DNA of 64,000 nt from CAVXFL01 sp963761015 (GTDB taxonomy: Bacteria > Pseudomonadota > Alphaproteobacteria > Acetobacterales > Acetobacteraceae): positions 62,001-126,000 of the forward strand of contig CAVXFL010000022.1 of assembly GCA_963761015.1 (NCBI GenBank). Reading direction: 5' to 3'. The notes under the pieces were generated by a model. The model saw only the letters and a list, made by a program, of their open reading frames with translations. It was not told the origin of the DNA and did no database searches. This document shows positions 53,319-62,782 of the stretch, one piece after another; position 1 is the first letter of the stretch, and each line of letters begins with the position of its first letter. Position numbers and translations under genes: made by a program.

Positions 53319-55130
53319 CTAATAACCGGCCGGAAGCGCTTCTTCCGGCGCGTTCGCACCCAGACGCGCCCGCGCAGCGGCTTCCCGCCTGGTCTTGTCC
53401 ACGGCGTGGCGCGCGGCGTCGGTGGCGGTAAACATCTCCAACTCGTCCATGTCCTGCTCGGTCGCCGGCGTCAGCGCCGTGTCCATGTAGTCGCGCCGTC
53501 GCGGGTCGCGCTTGATGTCGCGCCGCACCCGCGCCATGCGCCAGACCATGCGCACGATGCTGAGGTGCTTCATCAACAGATCCACCGCGTATTTCGGATA
53601 GAACAGCAGCGCGTTCTCCACCGGGAAGCCGGGCCGGCGGTCGGTGCGCACCTTGCGCCGCAAATAGCCGCCCTCCAGCGGATGGATCTTCTCGATCTTC
53701 ATGCAGCCCCAGAACCACATCAGCAGGAACATCATCTTGCCCGGGCTGATCCCCGTGGCGGCGGCGCGGCGCATCACGGTTTCCATGTGCTCCGGCGTGT
53801 AATAGGTGTCCCAGGCCAGATCGTAGGCGCGCTCCCACGCCGCTTTCGACATCTTCGGATGCGCGGTGGTGACGTGCTCCAGGTCGTATTTGTTCATGTC
53901 GGGGTCCATCGGCACCCCGGCCAGCCACAGCTTCTTGTGATCCTCCGATCCCGGCAGCGGCGTCAGGAAGAAGAACTCCAGAAGGTCGACCGGCAGCTCG
54001 CGCTTGATGATGCGCACGTCGCGCTCGATCGATTCCGGCGTGTCGTTCGGGAAACCGAGGATGCAGCCCGCGTAGGTGAAGCAGCCGACCGCCTTCCAGT
54101 CCAACAGCATCGTGCGATATTCGGCGATGCGGTTCTGCCGCTTCTTGGCGCCGGCCAGGCTTTCCGGATTGATGCTTTCGAGGCCGAGATAGACCCGCGT
54201 CACGCCGGCCCGCGCGGCCTTCTGGATGAAGTTCGGCACCTTGTGGCAGAGCGTGTCCACCTGGATGACGAAGCGGAAGAACAAGCCTTCCTGTTCGCGC
54301 ATCGCGATCAGCCGGTCGAAGATCGCTTCCCAGTTGCGGTTGCGCGCCAAATTGTCGTCGGTGATGAAGAAGTGATCGATGCCCTGCGCCAGATTGCCGC
54401 GGATGATGGCTTCCACGTCGTCCGCCGAGCGGTAGCGGGACTTGCGGCCCTGCACGTTGATGATGGTGCAGAACGAGCACTGGAACGGGCAGCCGCGCCC
54501 GGCGTCGAAACTGGTCAGCCGCCCGCCGGTGCGCTCCACGCGCAGCGCCGGCAGGATCGGCTTGGGCGCGCCCTCCAGCCCCGGCAGGTCGTGCATGTAG
54601 TTGTAGATCGGCTGGAGCTTTCCGGCGATCGCATCACGCAGCACCGTTTCCAGCCGGCCTTCCGCCTCGCCGGCGAACAGCGAGATGCCCAGATCGACCG
54701 CTTGCTTCAGGTCGGGCGGCATCTCCGGCAGCATGGCGAGCAGGCCGGAGACGTGAAAGCCGCCGATGCAGACCTGCACGCCCTCGGCACGCAGCCGGCG
54801 CGCGATGTCGACGGCGCGCGGGAATTGATTCGACTGCACGCCGACGATGCCGACCATGCCGAGGCCGCCGCCCTCGCGGATCGCGCGGGCGATGCGATCG
54901 GTGCGGATGCGGGTATTGGTCTCGTCGAACGCGGTGATGTCCAGATCGACGTCGTCGCCGAGCGCCCGGCGCTCCTTCACGTCGAGCGCCAGCCCGTAGA
55001 GCACCGCCAGCGTGTTGGACGGGATGGCCGAGCGCCACCACTGGATGACGTAGCCGTCCTCGTCGTAGTGCGACGGCTTGACGAGGAAAAGTTGAAAGCG
55101 CCGGCGCGCCGCCGATCGGGCCAGGGACAA
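53319..55130 (-). CDS. B12-binding domain / radical SAM protein
   Basis: 603 residues. The N-terminal part has cobalamin-binding-domain character: ITAFDETNTRIRTDRIARAI, LGMVGIVGVQSNQFPRAVDI and VQVCIGGFHVSG (the DxHxxG histidine is not evident, so B12 may bind base-off without His). The radical SAM core has GRGCPFQCSFCTIINVQGRK (CxxxCxxC cluster), HFFITDDNLARNRN, RVYLGLESINPESLAGAKKR and ILGFPNDTPESIERD. The C-terminal extension of about 150 residues (AWDTYYTPEHMETVMRRAAA onward) is rich in Arg. Family members act in hopanoid, lipid or cofactor modification; substrate not inferable. Confidence 0.87.
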   Translation of the reverse strand: MSLARSAARRRFQLFLVKPSHYDEDGYVIQWWRSAIPSNTLAVLYGLALDVKERRALGDDVDLDITAFDETNTRIRTDRIARAIREGGGLGMVGIVGVQSNQFPRAVDIARRLRAEGVQVCIGGFHVSGLLAMLPEMPPDLKQAVDLGISLFAGEAEGRLETVLRDAIAGKLQPIYNYMHDLPGLEGAPKPILPALRVERTGGRLTSFDAGRGCPFQCSFCTIINVQGRKSRYRSADDVEAIIRGNLAQGIDHFFITDDNLARNRNWEAIFDRLIAMREQEGLFFRFVIQVDTLCHKVPNFIQKAARAGVTRVYLGLESINPESLAGAKKRQNRIAEYRTMLLDWKAVGCFTYAGCILGFPNDTPESIERDVRIIKRELPVDLLEFFFLTPLPGSEDHKKLWLAGVPMDPDMNKYDLEHVTTAHPKMSKAAWERAYDLAWDTYYTPEHMETVMRRAAATGISPGKMMFLLMWFWGCMKIEKIHPLEGGYLRRKVRTDRRPGFPVENALLFYPKYAVDLLMKHLSIVRMVWRMARVRRDIKRDPRRRDYMDTALTPATEQDMDELEMFTATDAARHAVDKTRREAAARARLGANAPEEALPAGY

Positions 55131-55321
55131 GGTCTATCCTCCGCTGGTCACGGGCTTGGTCCCGCTGCGAATCGGGCCAAGCTACGCAATCGCGGCGATC
55201 AGGCGCAACGATCCCGTGCGCGCCGGGAGCGGCCCGAGCACCTCGGGCGCGCAATTTCAGGCCGATGTGGCGAAGCGGACCCAGCCCTCAGGCATGGCCG
55301 GCGGAGCGCAGGCGTCCCGGC

Positions 55322-55582
55322 TCAGTGAACCATAACCGGCACCATCTCGTGCTGGCGGATGGCAGCGAACGCGACATCGATCTGTGGCGCGATCGCCATC
55401 GGCGTGCCGTCCGCGGAATGGATCGCGAAGGCGGGCTCGCCGTTGGCCAGAACCGGCCGCACATAGGCCACTTCCGACACGCCGAGCTGCGCGAGTTGGC
55501 TCGGCGACAAGCGGCGAATGTCCACGAACACCTGATCGGCCGCCTCTGGCTGGCCTGGTGCCCCCATTCCATCGATGTTCAT
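55322..55582 (-). CDS. DUF1150 family protein
   Basis: 86 residues from ATG 55582: MNIDGMGAPGQPEAADQVFV, then SQLAQLGVSEVAYVRPVLAN and EPAFAIHSADGTPMAIAPQI. This matches the small DUF1150 family of alphaproteobacteria, routinely found just downstream of a small heat-shock protein gene, as here (Hsp20 stop 55667, 84 bases upstream). Possibly a heat-shock operon partner; function unknown. Confidence 0.85.
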   Translation of the reverse strand: MNIDGMGAPGQPEAADQVFVDIRRLSPSQLAQLGVSEVAYVRPVLANGEPAFAIHSADGTPMAIAPQIDVAFAAIRQHEMVPVMVH

Positions 55583-55666
55583 TGTGTTCTCTCCTTGGGG
55601 CGGCGTTCTCGACGAAGCAACGCCGCCGGTTCTCAACTGTTTCGGACCGCCATCACCGGCGCGCCT

Positions 55667-56131
55667 CTAGCTCCGCTCCGCTTCCCCCGTCCGCTCGACC
55701 CTCGCCGCCGTCGCGCCGCTCGCCGGGTCGGAGATGGCGATCGTGCGAACCCGGCTTTCGGGGACCGGCCGCTCCAGGTCGACATGCAACAAGCCGTTGT
55801 CCAGCCACGCGCCCCTCACCTCGATGCCCTCGGCGAGCACGAAAGCCCGCTGGAACTGCCGTCCGGCTATGCCGCGGTGCAGGAAAATGCGCCCCTGCGC
55901 GTCGTCCGCCTGCTTGCCCCGGATCACCAGCTGATTGTCTTCCTGCGTGATCTGCAGGTCGTTCATGCTGAACCCAGCAACGGCCAGCGTGATCCTGAGC
56001 CCGGTCGGGCTGATCTGCTCGATGTTGTACGGCGGATAGCCGTCGGCCGAGCTCTTGGACGCCCGCTCGAGCATCTGTTCGAGATGGTCGAAGCCCAGGA
56101 ACAACGGTGACGCAAACATCCGTGCGGTCAC
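55667..56131 (-). CDS. small heat-shock protein Hsp20
   Basis: 154 residues from GTG 56131 (VTARMFASPLFLGFDHLEQM), preceded by GAGGAGGAGG; the longer frame from 56158 only translates this ribosome site. The alpha-crystallin domain is complete: YPPYNIEQISPTGLRITLAV, FSMNDLQITQEDNQLVIRGK, FLHRGIAGRQFQRAFVLAEG, and GAWLDNGLLHVDLERPVPES. It is the IbpA-like class A type, an ATP-independent holdase for unfolded proteins. DUF1150 follows in the same operon. Confidence 0.92.
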   Translation of the reverse strand: MTARMFASPLFLGFDHLEQMLERASKSSADGYPPYNIEQISPTGLRITLAVAGFSMNDLQITQEDNQLVIRGKQADDAQGRIFLHRGIAGRQFQRAFVLAEGIEVRGAWLDNGLLHVDLERPVPESRVRTIAISDPASGATAARVERTGEAERS

Positions 56132-56263
56132 GGCAGCCTCCTCCTCTGAGCGAAGCATGTGCCGCGGCCCGCGAAGGCACCGCGGCTATGCCTATTTCGG
56201 ATGCACGGGCGGCGGTTGCAAGTGGTCGTTGAACCTCGCCCGGGCGCTGGCTAAATCGGGCGC

Positions 56264-56801
56264 ATGGATGCCCTGGTTACACAAACGCTGCCGATCCTGA
56301 TCGCGCCCGACCCGTTGCTGAAGGCGCGGGCGCGCGCGGTCGGCGACCGCGACGCGGATACGCTGCGCGACCTGCTGCCGCGAATGTACCTCAACCATGT
56401 ATCGCGCCCCCGGCATCGGCCTGGCGGCGCCGCAGGTCGGCATCGGGTTGCGGGTGGCCATCATCGACCTCATGGCGGACGAGAAGCCGGCCCCGATCAC
56501 CTTGATCAATCCCGAAATCCTGGCCGTCAGCGAGGAACGCGCGACCCGCGAGGAGGGCTGTCTGTCGTTTCCCGGCCAGTACGCCGAGGTCACCCGCCCG
56601 GCGCGCGTGAAGCTGCGTTTCCTCGACGCCGAAGGCGCGCGGCGGGAGATCGAGGCGGAGGGGCTGCTCGGCGCCTGCCTGCAGCATGAAATCGACCACC
56701 TGGACGGGATTCTGTTCGTCGATCACCTCTCCAGCCTGAAGCGCAACATGATCCTGCGCCGGCTGGTCAAGGAGCAGCGGCAGAAGCAAGGCCGGAGCTG
56801 A
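56264..56801 (+). CDS. def: peptide deformylase, one frameshift
   Basis: Removes the N-formyl group from nascent proteins. ATG 56264: MDALVTQTLPILIAPDPLLK and RDLLPRM. The frame then changes around 56385-56400, after which MYRAPGIGLAAPQVGIGLRV (motif 1), EEGCLSFPGQYAEVTRPARV (motif 2) and LQHEIDHLDGILFVDHLSSL (motif 3, HEIDH) follow to the stop at 56801. All metal ligands (Cys and two His) are present and the joined length of about 178 residues is normal. Essential together with fmt, which begins five bases later, so the shift is probably a sequence error. Confidence 0.93.
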
Positions 56802-56805
56802 CCCC

Positions 56806-57711
56806 GTGCGGCTCGCCTTCATGGGCAGCCCGGATTTTTCCACCCCGGCGCTGCGCGCCCTGCACGACGCCGGCCACGACATCGTCGCGGTGTACACCCA
56901 GCCGCCCCGCCCGGCCGGACGCGGCCACGCGGTCCGCCCCTCGGCGGTGCAGGCGGAAGCCGAGCGGCTGCATCTGCCCGTCCGCACCCCCGCGCGGCTG
57001 CGCAGGGACGAGCGTGCCCAGGCGGCGTTCGCCGCGCTCGGCCTCGACGCGGCGGTGGTGGCCGCCTATGGCCTGATCCTGCCGCCGGCCATGCTGGACG
57101 CGCCCGCCCGCGGCTGCCTCAACATCCATGCGAGCCTGCTGCCGCGCTGGCGCGGCGCCGCCCCGATCCAGGCCGCCATCCTGGCCGGCGACGCCGAGAC
57201 CGGCATCAGCATCATGCGCATGGACGAGGGGCTCGACACCGGCCCGGTGCTGCTGCGCCAGGCGGTGCCGATCACGCCCTCCACCACGGCAGCCGGGCTG
57301 CACGACCAACTCGCCGGCCTGGGCGCGCGCCTGATCCTGCGCGCGCTCGACGACAACCCGCCCGCGCTGCCGCAGGGCACGGGCGCCACCTACGCGCCAA
57401 AACTCGCGCGCGAGGACGGGCGGATCGACTGGTCGGCGGACGCCGCCGTGATCGGCCGGCGCGTGCGGGCGCTAAATCCCTGGCCCGGCACCTACACCGC
57501 GCTGCATGGGCAACCGCTGAAGGTGCTGGCCGCCGAGCCGGCGGCCGGCTCGGGGGCGCAGGGAACCGTGCTCGACGAGGCGCTGACCGTCGCCTGTGGC
57601 GCGGGCGCGCTGCGGCCGACCCGCGTGCAGCTCGCGGGCCGGCCGCCGATGGATACGAGCGCGTTTCTGCGCGGCCACAACGTGCCGCCCGGAACGGTGC
57701 TCGGTCCGTAG
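56806..57711 (+). CDS. fmt: methionyl-tRNA formyltransferase
   Basis: Formylates initiator Met-tRNA. 301 residues from GTG 56806: VRLAFMGSPDFSTPALRALH, YTQPPRPAGRGHAVRPSAVQ, VVAAYGLILPPAMLDAPARG, then the catalytic NIHASLLPRWRGAAPIQAAI and GDAETGISIMRMDEGLDTGP. The C-terminal OB-like domain begins near LAREDGRIDWSADAAVIGRR. Follows def directly, the usual def-fmt operon. The usually adjacent truA is absent. Confidence 0.95.
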   Translation: MRLAFMGSPDFSTPALRALHDAGHDIVAVYTQPPRPAGRGHAVRPSAVQAEAERLHLPVRTPARLRRDERAQAAFAALGLDAAVVAAYGLILPPAMLDAPARGCLNIHASLLPRWRGAAPIQAAILAGDAETGISIMRMDEGLDTGPVLLRQAVPITPSTTAAGLHDQLAGLGARLILRALDDNPPALPQGTGATYAPKLAREDGRIDWSADAAVIGRRVRALNPWPGTYTALHGQPLKVLAAEPAAGSGAQGTVLDEALTVACGAGALRPTRVQLAGRPPMDTSAFLRGHNVPPGTVLGP

Positions 57712-57712
57712 C

Positions 57713-58075
57713 TCAGTCGTGGCAGACCGCCTCGACGTTGTTGCCGTCGGGGTCGAGCAGGAACGCGCCGTAGTAGGTGGGGCTGTAATCCGGCCGCAGC
57801 CCCGGCCCGCCGTTGTCGCGCCCGCCGGCTTTCGCTCCCTCGGCGTGGAAGCGGCCGACGGCGGCGCGGTCCGGGGCGCGGAACGCGACGTGAACCCCGG
57901 ACGGCCGCCGCCCCGGGGCGGGGTAAAGCCACAGCGCCGGGTTGTCCTTCGGCCCGAAGCTCGCGGCCGAGTCGTCGCGGGAGCAGAGCACGCAGCCGAG
58001 CGGCGCGAGCGCGGCGGTGTAGAAGCGCACGCTCGCGTCCATGTCGGCGACGTGCAGCCCGATGTGATCGTACAT
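57713..58075 (-). CDS. VOC (glyoxalase/bleomycin resistance) family protein
   Basis: 120 residues from ATG 58075: MYDHIGLHVADMDASVRFYT, AALAPLGCVLCSRDDSAASF, GVHVAFRAPDRAAVGRFHAE, PDYSPTYYGAFLLDPDGNNV and EAVCHD. Single VOC domain with the metal-ligand positions His-5-region, His in VHVAF and Glu in NNVEAV. Could be a dioxygenase, isomerase or resistance protein; not decidable. The AraC regulator lies upstream on the same strand (stop 58117), only 41 bases away. Confidence 0.85.
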   Translation of the reverse strand: MYDHIGLHVADMDASVRFYTAALAPLGCVLCSRDDSAASFGPKDNPALWLYPAPGRRPSGVHVAFRAPDRAAVGRFHAEGAKAGGRDNGGPGLRPDYSPTYYGAFLLDPDGNNVEAVCHD

Positions 58076-58116
58076 GATGGCCTCCTTCGATCGCCATGGC
58101 TTCCTTCGATCGGCGC

Positions 58117-58968
58117 TCATCCTGCCGCGAACGCGGCCAGCCGGTCTTGGAGGATCTTGCGCTCGCCCTTCGCCGCCCGGCGGAAGCCGCGCGGCGAGAC
58201 GCCGGCCGCGCGATGAAAGGTGCGGACGAAATTGGACAGGTCGCCGAACCCGGCCTCGAACGCGATATCGGTGATGGAGCGGGCGTCGTCGGCGAGCAGG
58301 CGCGCCGCTCGGCGCAGGCGCGAGCGGATCAGGTATTGGTGCGGCGTCACGCCGAGCACGTCGGCAAAAAGCCGCAGAAAATGAAACGGGCTCAGGCCCA
58401 TTTCGCTGGCGGCGGCGGCGAGATCGATCGGCTCGCCCGCATGCGCCTCGATCCAGAGCGCCGCCTCCACCGCGCGCCGCCGGTCCCGCGCGCCGGGCCC
58501 GCGGCGCGGCCGGTTGCGGCCGGAGACGAGTGCGACGCAACGCGAGGCAAGCAGTATGCCCACTTCGTCGAGCCCGATGTCGCTCTCGCCCGCGGCGGCG
58601 GATTGCGCCAGTTCGCCCAGCACCACCAATTGCGGCAGCGGCGCGACGCCGCCCGCGCGCCAAGCCTCGGGCCGTCCGCCGAGCGCGTCGACCAGCGCCG
58701 GGGCGAGATAGAAGCACAGGCATTCGTCGCCGCCGGCGTGGTGGTCATGGGTGCATACGTACTCGTCGCCGGGATGCCCGACGAGAACCGAGCCGGCGAC
58801 CAGCTCGAACGCCTCGCCGCGGCAGCGATACCCGAAGCTGCCCTGGCGCACGTAGGAGATCGAGAACCCCTCGTGCCGTTCCAGGAACGGCGCGTCGCGC
58901 GGGCCGGCGGCGCAGCGGTACTCGCTCACCGAAATCGCGGCGCGCCGCAATACCGTCGTGGCCACCAT
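58117..58968 (-). CDS. AraC family transcriptional regulator
   Basis: 283 residues. The N-terminal cupin-like sensor includes GFSISYVRQGSFGYRCRGEA and VLVGHPGDEYVCTHDHHAGG with a His/Cys cluster (CTHDHH...ECLC) that may bind a metal or effector. The C-terminal pair of helix-turn-helix units is typical: IDLAAAASEMGLSPFHFLRL with VLGVTPHQYLIRSRLRRAAR, then ITDIAFEAGFGDLSNFVRTF and HRAAGVSPRGFRR. It precedes the VOC gene and is likely cotranscribed. Confidence 0.9.
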   Translation of the reverse strand: MVATTVLRRAAISVSEYRCAAGPRDAPFLERHEGFSISYVRQGSFGYRCRGEAFELVAGSVLVGHPGDEYVCTHDHHAGGDECLCFYLAPALVDALGGRPEAWRAGGVAPLPQLVVLGELAQSAAAGESDIGLDEVGILLASRCVALVSGRNRPRRGPGARDRRRAVEAALWIEAHAGEPIDLAAAASEMGLSPFHFLRLFADVLGVTPHQYLIRSRLRRAARLLADDARSITDIAFEAGFGDLSNFVRTFHRAAGVSPRGFRRAAKGERKILQDRLAAFAAG

Positions 58969-59005
58969 GTCCTAGCGCTTCTGCGTGCAGCGGAACGAAC
59001 CGAGC

Positions 59006-59534
59006 CTAGGCCGATCCGGCGCGGCGGGCAAAGAACTCGGAGCGGAGCCGCCATGTCGCGCCGCCGTCGTTCGACAGCTCGCCACGCCAGCGAAAGGACG
59101 TCGGCGCGATCTCGGAGAAGCTCCAGCGCACCAGGTTGCCGTCCGCGTCCCGCCCGTCCTGCACGATGTCGTCGCCCTGTCTGCGACCGATCATGCTGGC
59201 GAAGGTCTGGGAGGCGGGATCGGCCCATTCGACGCGCCACGTGTCCGTGCCCGCGTCGTAGACGCGCAACGTGGTGCCATAGAACCGGCCCGGCATATCG
59301 GCGGGCTGCCGCGCGCTTCGCGCGGGCACGATCCAGACGTCCTGGATCGCCCGACCGTCGAGGACCCAGCCGAAATGCCATTCGCCCGGCCGCCGCCGTT
59401 GCGTGCCGTCCTCCAGATAGCCGATCACGTCGAGAATCCCACGAGCCGATGAGCCACGCGTAGAGGCCCAGCCTCTCGGCCAGATCGGGCGCGGGACCAG
59501 CTGCGTGCAATACGTTGCCCAGGACATCGCTCAT
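59006..59534 (-). CDS. uncharacterised DUF1579-like protein, one frameshift
   Basis: From ATG 59534: MSDVLGNVLHAAGPAPDLAE then GLYAWLIGSWDS. A one-base shift near 59433 leads to VIGYLEDGTQRRRPGEWHFG, WVLDGRAIQDVWIVPAR, YGTTLRVYDAGTDTWRVEWA, FASMIGRRQGDDIVQDGRDA and NLVRWSFSEIAPTSFRWRGE, ending at 59006. The repeated short beta strands and the GSWD / DGRAIQDVWIVP pattern recall the lipocalin-like DUF1579 group. About 175 residues joined; cytoplasmic. Function unknown. Overlapped by neither neighbour. Confidence 0.65.
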
Positions 59535-59717
59535 GGCCGCCTCCTTTGCTCGCCGGAGGCTAGCGGACGTGTGCCGCTGCGTTCTTGGCGGAATCTTGCG
59601 GTCGGCTCGCGGCCTGAGCACGCCCAGTGTTGGACAACCCCGGCCGGAAGACGCCGGCGTGAATGTCGGCTACAACGCCTTGGCGGCGTCGCTGCCGTGG
59701 CCAGCCCCGAGGGAAAG

Positions 59718-61481
59718 ATGGCGCGCTTGCTTTCGGTCAATGTCGGGCTTCCGCGCGACATCGCGTGGCAGGGCAAGACCGTCCATACCGGGATCTGGAA
59801 AACGCCGGTGCAAGGCCGGCGGATGGTGCGGCGGCTCAACATCGACGGCGACGGCCAAGGCGATCTGCAAGGGCATGGCGGCGAGCATCGCGCGGTCTTG
59901 GTTTATCAGATCGATTCGTACCGTTATTGGCAAACTGAGCTAGGCCGCAACGACTTCACCCATGGCCAGTTCGGCGAGAACTTCACGATCGACGGCTTGC
60001 CCGACACCGAGGTGTGCATCGGCGACCAATACCGCATCGGCAGTGCGCTGTTCGAAGTGACGCAGCCGCGCGTGACCTGCTACCGGGTCGGCATCCGGAT
60101 GAACGAGCCGCAAATGGCGGCACTCCTCGTGGCCCATCACCGACCGGGTTTTTATTGTCGCGTCCTCGAGGAGGGCGAGATCGAAGCCGGCGACGAGATC
60201 GTGCAGGTCTTGGCCGGTCCCGAGCATCTGACCGTCGCCGAGGCCGATGCGCTGCTGTATTTGCCCGGCCACGACAGGAGCGGACTGGAACGCGCGCGGC
60301 GCATCCCGGCGTTGAGCGCCGGCTGGCGCGCCGCGTTCGAAGCCTTGCGCGAACGCGAACGCAACGGCGGCGGGACGGCCGGCAATCCCGGGCTGGCGCC
60401 CGCGGCTGGGCCGGCGCCGGCATGGGCCGGGTTCCGGCCGCTGCGGGTCGCGGACAAGCGGCGCGAGAGCAGCAACGTGACCTCGCTGGTGCTCGAACCG
60501 AGCGATGGCCGGCCGCTCGTCGCGGCAATGCCCGGGCAGTTCGTCGTCCTGCGACTGACGCCAGCGCCCGAGGCGCCAGCTTTGCTGCGCAGCTACTCGC
60601 TGTCCGGCGAACCGAGCGCGGCGCGCTGGCGCGTCAGCATCAAGCGGGAGCCGAACGGCGCGGCCGGGACGTATGTCGAGGGCCGGCTCCAGGTCGGCGA
60701 TGTCATCGACACCAGCGCGCCGCGCGGCAGCTTCACGCTAAGGCCGGGCGCCGGCCCGGTGATCCTGTTGAGCGCCGGCATCGGCGCCACGCCGGTGCTC
60801 GCCATGCTGCAGGCATTGGCCGCCGGCGGCTCGCACCGAGCGATCTGGTGGGTTCACGGCGCGCGCAACGGCGTCGAGCATGCGTTTGCCGCGGAAGTGC
60901 GGGCACTGCTCAAATCATTGCCCGGCGGCCATAGCCACGTCCGCTACAGCGCACCCGGCCCCACCGACCGCGCGGCGGTCGATTTCGATGCCGCCGGGCG
61001 CATGAGCGTGGACGTCCTGCGGGAGTTGGGCGTGCCGCGCGAGGCGGATTTCTATCTGTGCGGACCGGCCGCGTTCATGAGCAAGCTCACCGTCGATCTG
61101 GCGAGTTGGGGTGTCTCGGCCGAGCGGCTGCACAGCGAGAATTTCGGCTCTGGTCCGGCGCTGACCCCGGGTGTCGCCGCCGCGCCGACGCGGCCGCCGC
61201 ATCTGCCCGACCGGCCCGCCGGCACCGGGCCGATGGTGTCGTTCGCGAGAAGCAACTTGGCCCTGCGCTGGGATTCGGCGTTTCAGAGCCTCCTCGAACT
61301 GGCCGAGGCCTGCGATGTGCCGGTGCGGTGGTCGTGTCGCACCGGGGTTTGCCACAACTGCGAAACCGGGCTTATCGCCGGCGCCGTCGATTACCTGCCC
61401 GACCCGCTCGACCCGCCGGCGGACGGCAATCTGCTGATTTGCTGCAGCCGGCCGCGCGCCGACATTGTCCTCGACCTGTAA
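59718..61481 (+). CDS. MOSC domain / ferredoxin reductase / 2Fe-2S ferredoxin fusion
   Basis: 587 residues from ATG 59718, preceded by GAGGGAAAG; upstream codons in the open frame are intergenic. Residues about 1-160 are a MOSC domain (GLPRDIAWQGKTVHTGIWKT; RRLNIDGDGQGDLQGHGGEH; FGENFTIDGL; VTQPRVTCYRVGIRM with the conserved Cys). A linker helix (RSGLERARRIPALSAGWRAA) follows. Next is an FAD/NAD reductase module (LLRSYSLSGEPS FAD motif; GPVILLSAGIGATPVLAMLQ; DFYLCGPAAFMSKL). The end is a plant-type 2Fe-2S domain (WSCRTGVCHNCETGL and LLICCSRP; CX4CX2C...C). MOSC proteins bind molybdenum-cofactor-type sulfur groups; the fusion resembles YiiM-type hydroxylaminopurine reductase with its own electron supply. 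Confidence 0.88.
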   Translation: MARLLSVNVGLPRDIAWQGKTVHTGIWKTPVQGRRMVRRLNIDGDGQGDLQGHGGEHRAVLVYQIDSYRYWQTELGRNDFTHGQFGENFTIDGLPDTEVCIGDQYRIGSALFEVTQPRVTCYRVGIRMNEPQMAALLVAHHRPGFYCRVLEEGEIEAGDEIVQVLAGPEHLTVAEADALLYLPGHDRSGLERARRIPALSAGWRAAFEALRERERNGGGTAGNPGLAPAAGPAPAWAGFRPLRVADKRRESSNVTSLVLEPSDGRPLVAAMPGQFVVLRLTPAPEAPALLRSYSLSGEPSAARWRVSIKREPNGAAGTYVEGRLQVGDVIDTSAPRGSFTLRPGAGPVILLSAGIGATPVLAMLQALAAGGSHRAIWWVHGARNGVEHAFAAEVRALLKSLPGGHSHVRYSAPGPTDRAAVDFDAAGRMSVDVLRELGVPREADFYLCGPAAFMSKLTVDLASWGVSAERLHSENFGSGPALTPGVAAAPTRPPHLPDRPAGTGPMVSFARSNLALRWDSAFQSLLELAEACDVPVRWSCRTGVCHNCETGLIAGAVDYLPDPLDPPADGNLLICCSRPRADIVLDL

Positions 61482-61545
61482 AGCCGGCGCGGCAGGCCGA
61501 CCTATCCTGCGCCGGCCGAGCAAGCGAAATCGCGCTCGTTCCGGG

Positions 61546-62782
61546 TCAGCCGAGCGCGCCGGACAGGACCGGCCCGAACAGCGCGAAGCGGTTGCCGTCG
61601 AAGCGCTCCATCCGGACCTGCTTGATCGGCGCGAAATCGCTGGCGCTGGTGTTGATCGTGATGCCGGGCAGCAGCATCGGCAATTCGAAATGGCGCAGAT
61701 TTGCCGCCTGCTTCATGACGCTTTCGCGCGTCAGGTCATTGCCGCATTGCTTCAAGACCTGCACGACCGTCGCCGCGATCGACGAGCCGGAGACGTTTCC
61801 GAGGTCGCTCTTGTCGCCGCCTGGAATATGCTTGTCCATGAACGACACCCACGACCGGTAGCCCGGGTCGTTCTGCCATTCGGGATCGGTCGGATCCTTG
61901 AACGAACCGTCGGTGATGATGCCTTTGGCGTTTTCGAGACCCGCCGGCTTCAAGGTCCCCGCCACCGTCGCGACGATGCCGATCAGGATGTGCAGCGGCT
62001 TCCATTCCAGATTGGCCGCCCGCCGGATCGCCTGGGCGGCGAATCGGGGGATCGCGATGTTGACGAAGACGTCGCAGCCCGCGGACTTCATCTGGATGAT
62101 CTGCGAAATCGACCGTCGCGTCGCTGGTTTCGTAGGTGTCCGCGACCTTGATCATCGACGCCTTGGCGCCGAGGCCGTCGGTCAGCCCCTTCAGATAGTC
62201 CTTGCCGAAATCGTCGTTCTGATAGAGCACGCCGATCTTGCCGTCGGGCTTGTGCTTGAGGATGTAGGCCGCATAGATGCGCCCCTCGGTCTGGTAGCTC
62301 ACCGGAAAGCCCATGGTCCAGGGATGGCCCTTCGGGTCGTTCCATTTGGTGGCGCCGGTGAACAGGAACAGTTGCGGCACCTTGTTCGCGTTCATGTAGT
62401 GCCAGATCGCGCTGTTGGTCGGCGTCCCGACCGCGCCGGCGATAAACAGAACCTGGTCCGCCTCCACCAGCTTGCGCGTCATCTCGACCGTCTTCGGCGG
62501 CGAGTAGGCGTCGTCGTAGGAAATGAAATTGATCTTGCGTCCGTTGATGCCGCCCTGCTCGTTGATCATCTTGAAATAGGCGGCCATCGATTTCGGCACC
62601 GGGCTGACGTTCGACAGCGGGCCGCTGTACGGCCCGGTATTGCCGATCTTGATCTCGCTGTCGGTGACGCCGGGCCCGTATTGCTTCGCGGCGCGGGCCG
62701 GCCGGGCGGCAAGCAGCGGACCGCCGACGGCCAGCGCGGCCGGCGCGGCGGCGAGAATGTGGCGACGCGTCAGACGGTTCAT
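61546..62782 (-). CDS. branched-chain-amino-acid-type ABC substrate-binding protein, one frameshift
   Basis: Periplasmic binding protein of the LivJ/PBP1 group. ATG 62782 gives the Tat-like signal MNRLTRRHILAAAPAALAVG to PARA, then YGPGVTDSEIKIGNTGPYSG, KSMAAYFKMINEQGGINGRK, YDDAYSPPKTVEMTRKLVEA and DGKIGVLYQNDDFGKDYLKG. A one-base shift near 62107 leads to MKSAGCDVFVNIAIPRFAAQ and onward to the stop at 61546. About 411 residues joined. No transporter genes are adjacent. Ligand unknown; many such orphan proteins bind aromatic or branched acids. Confidence 0.88.
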
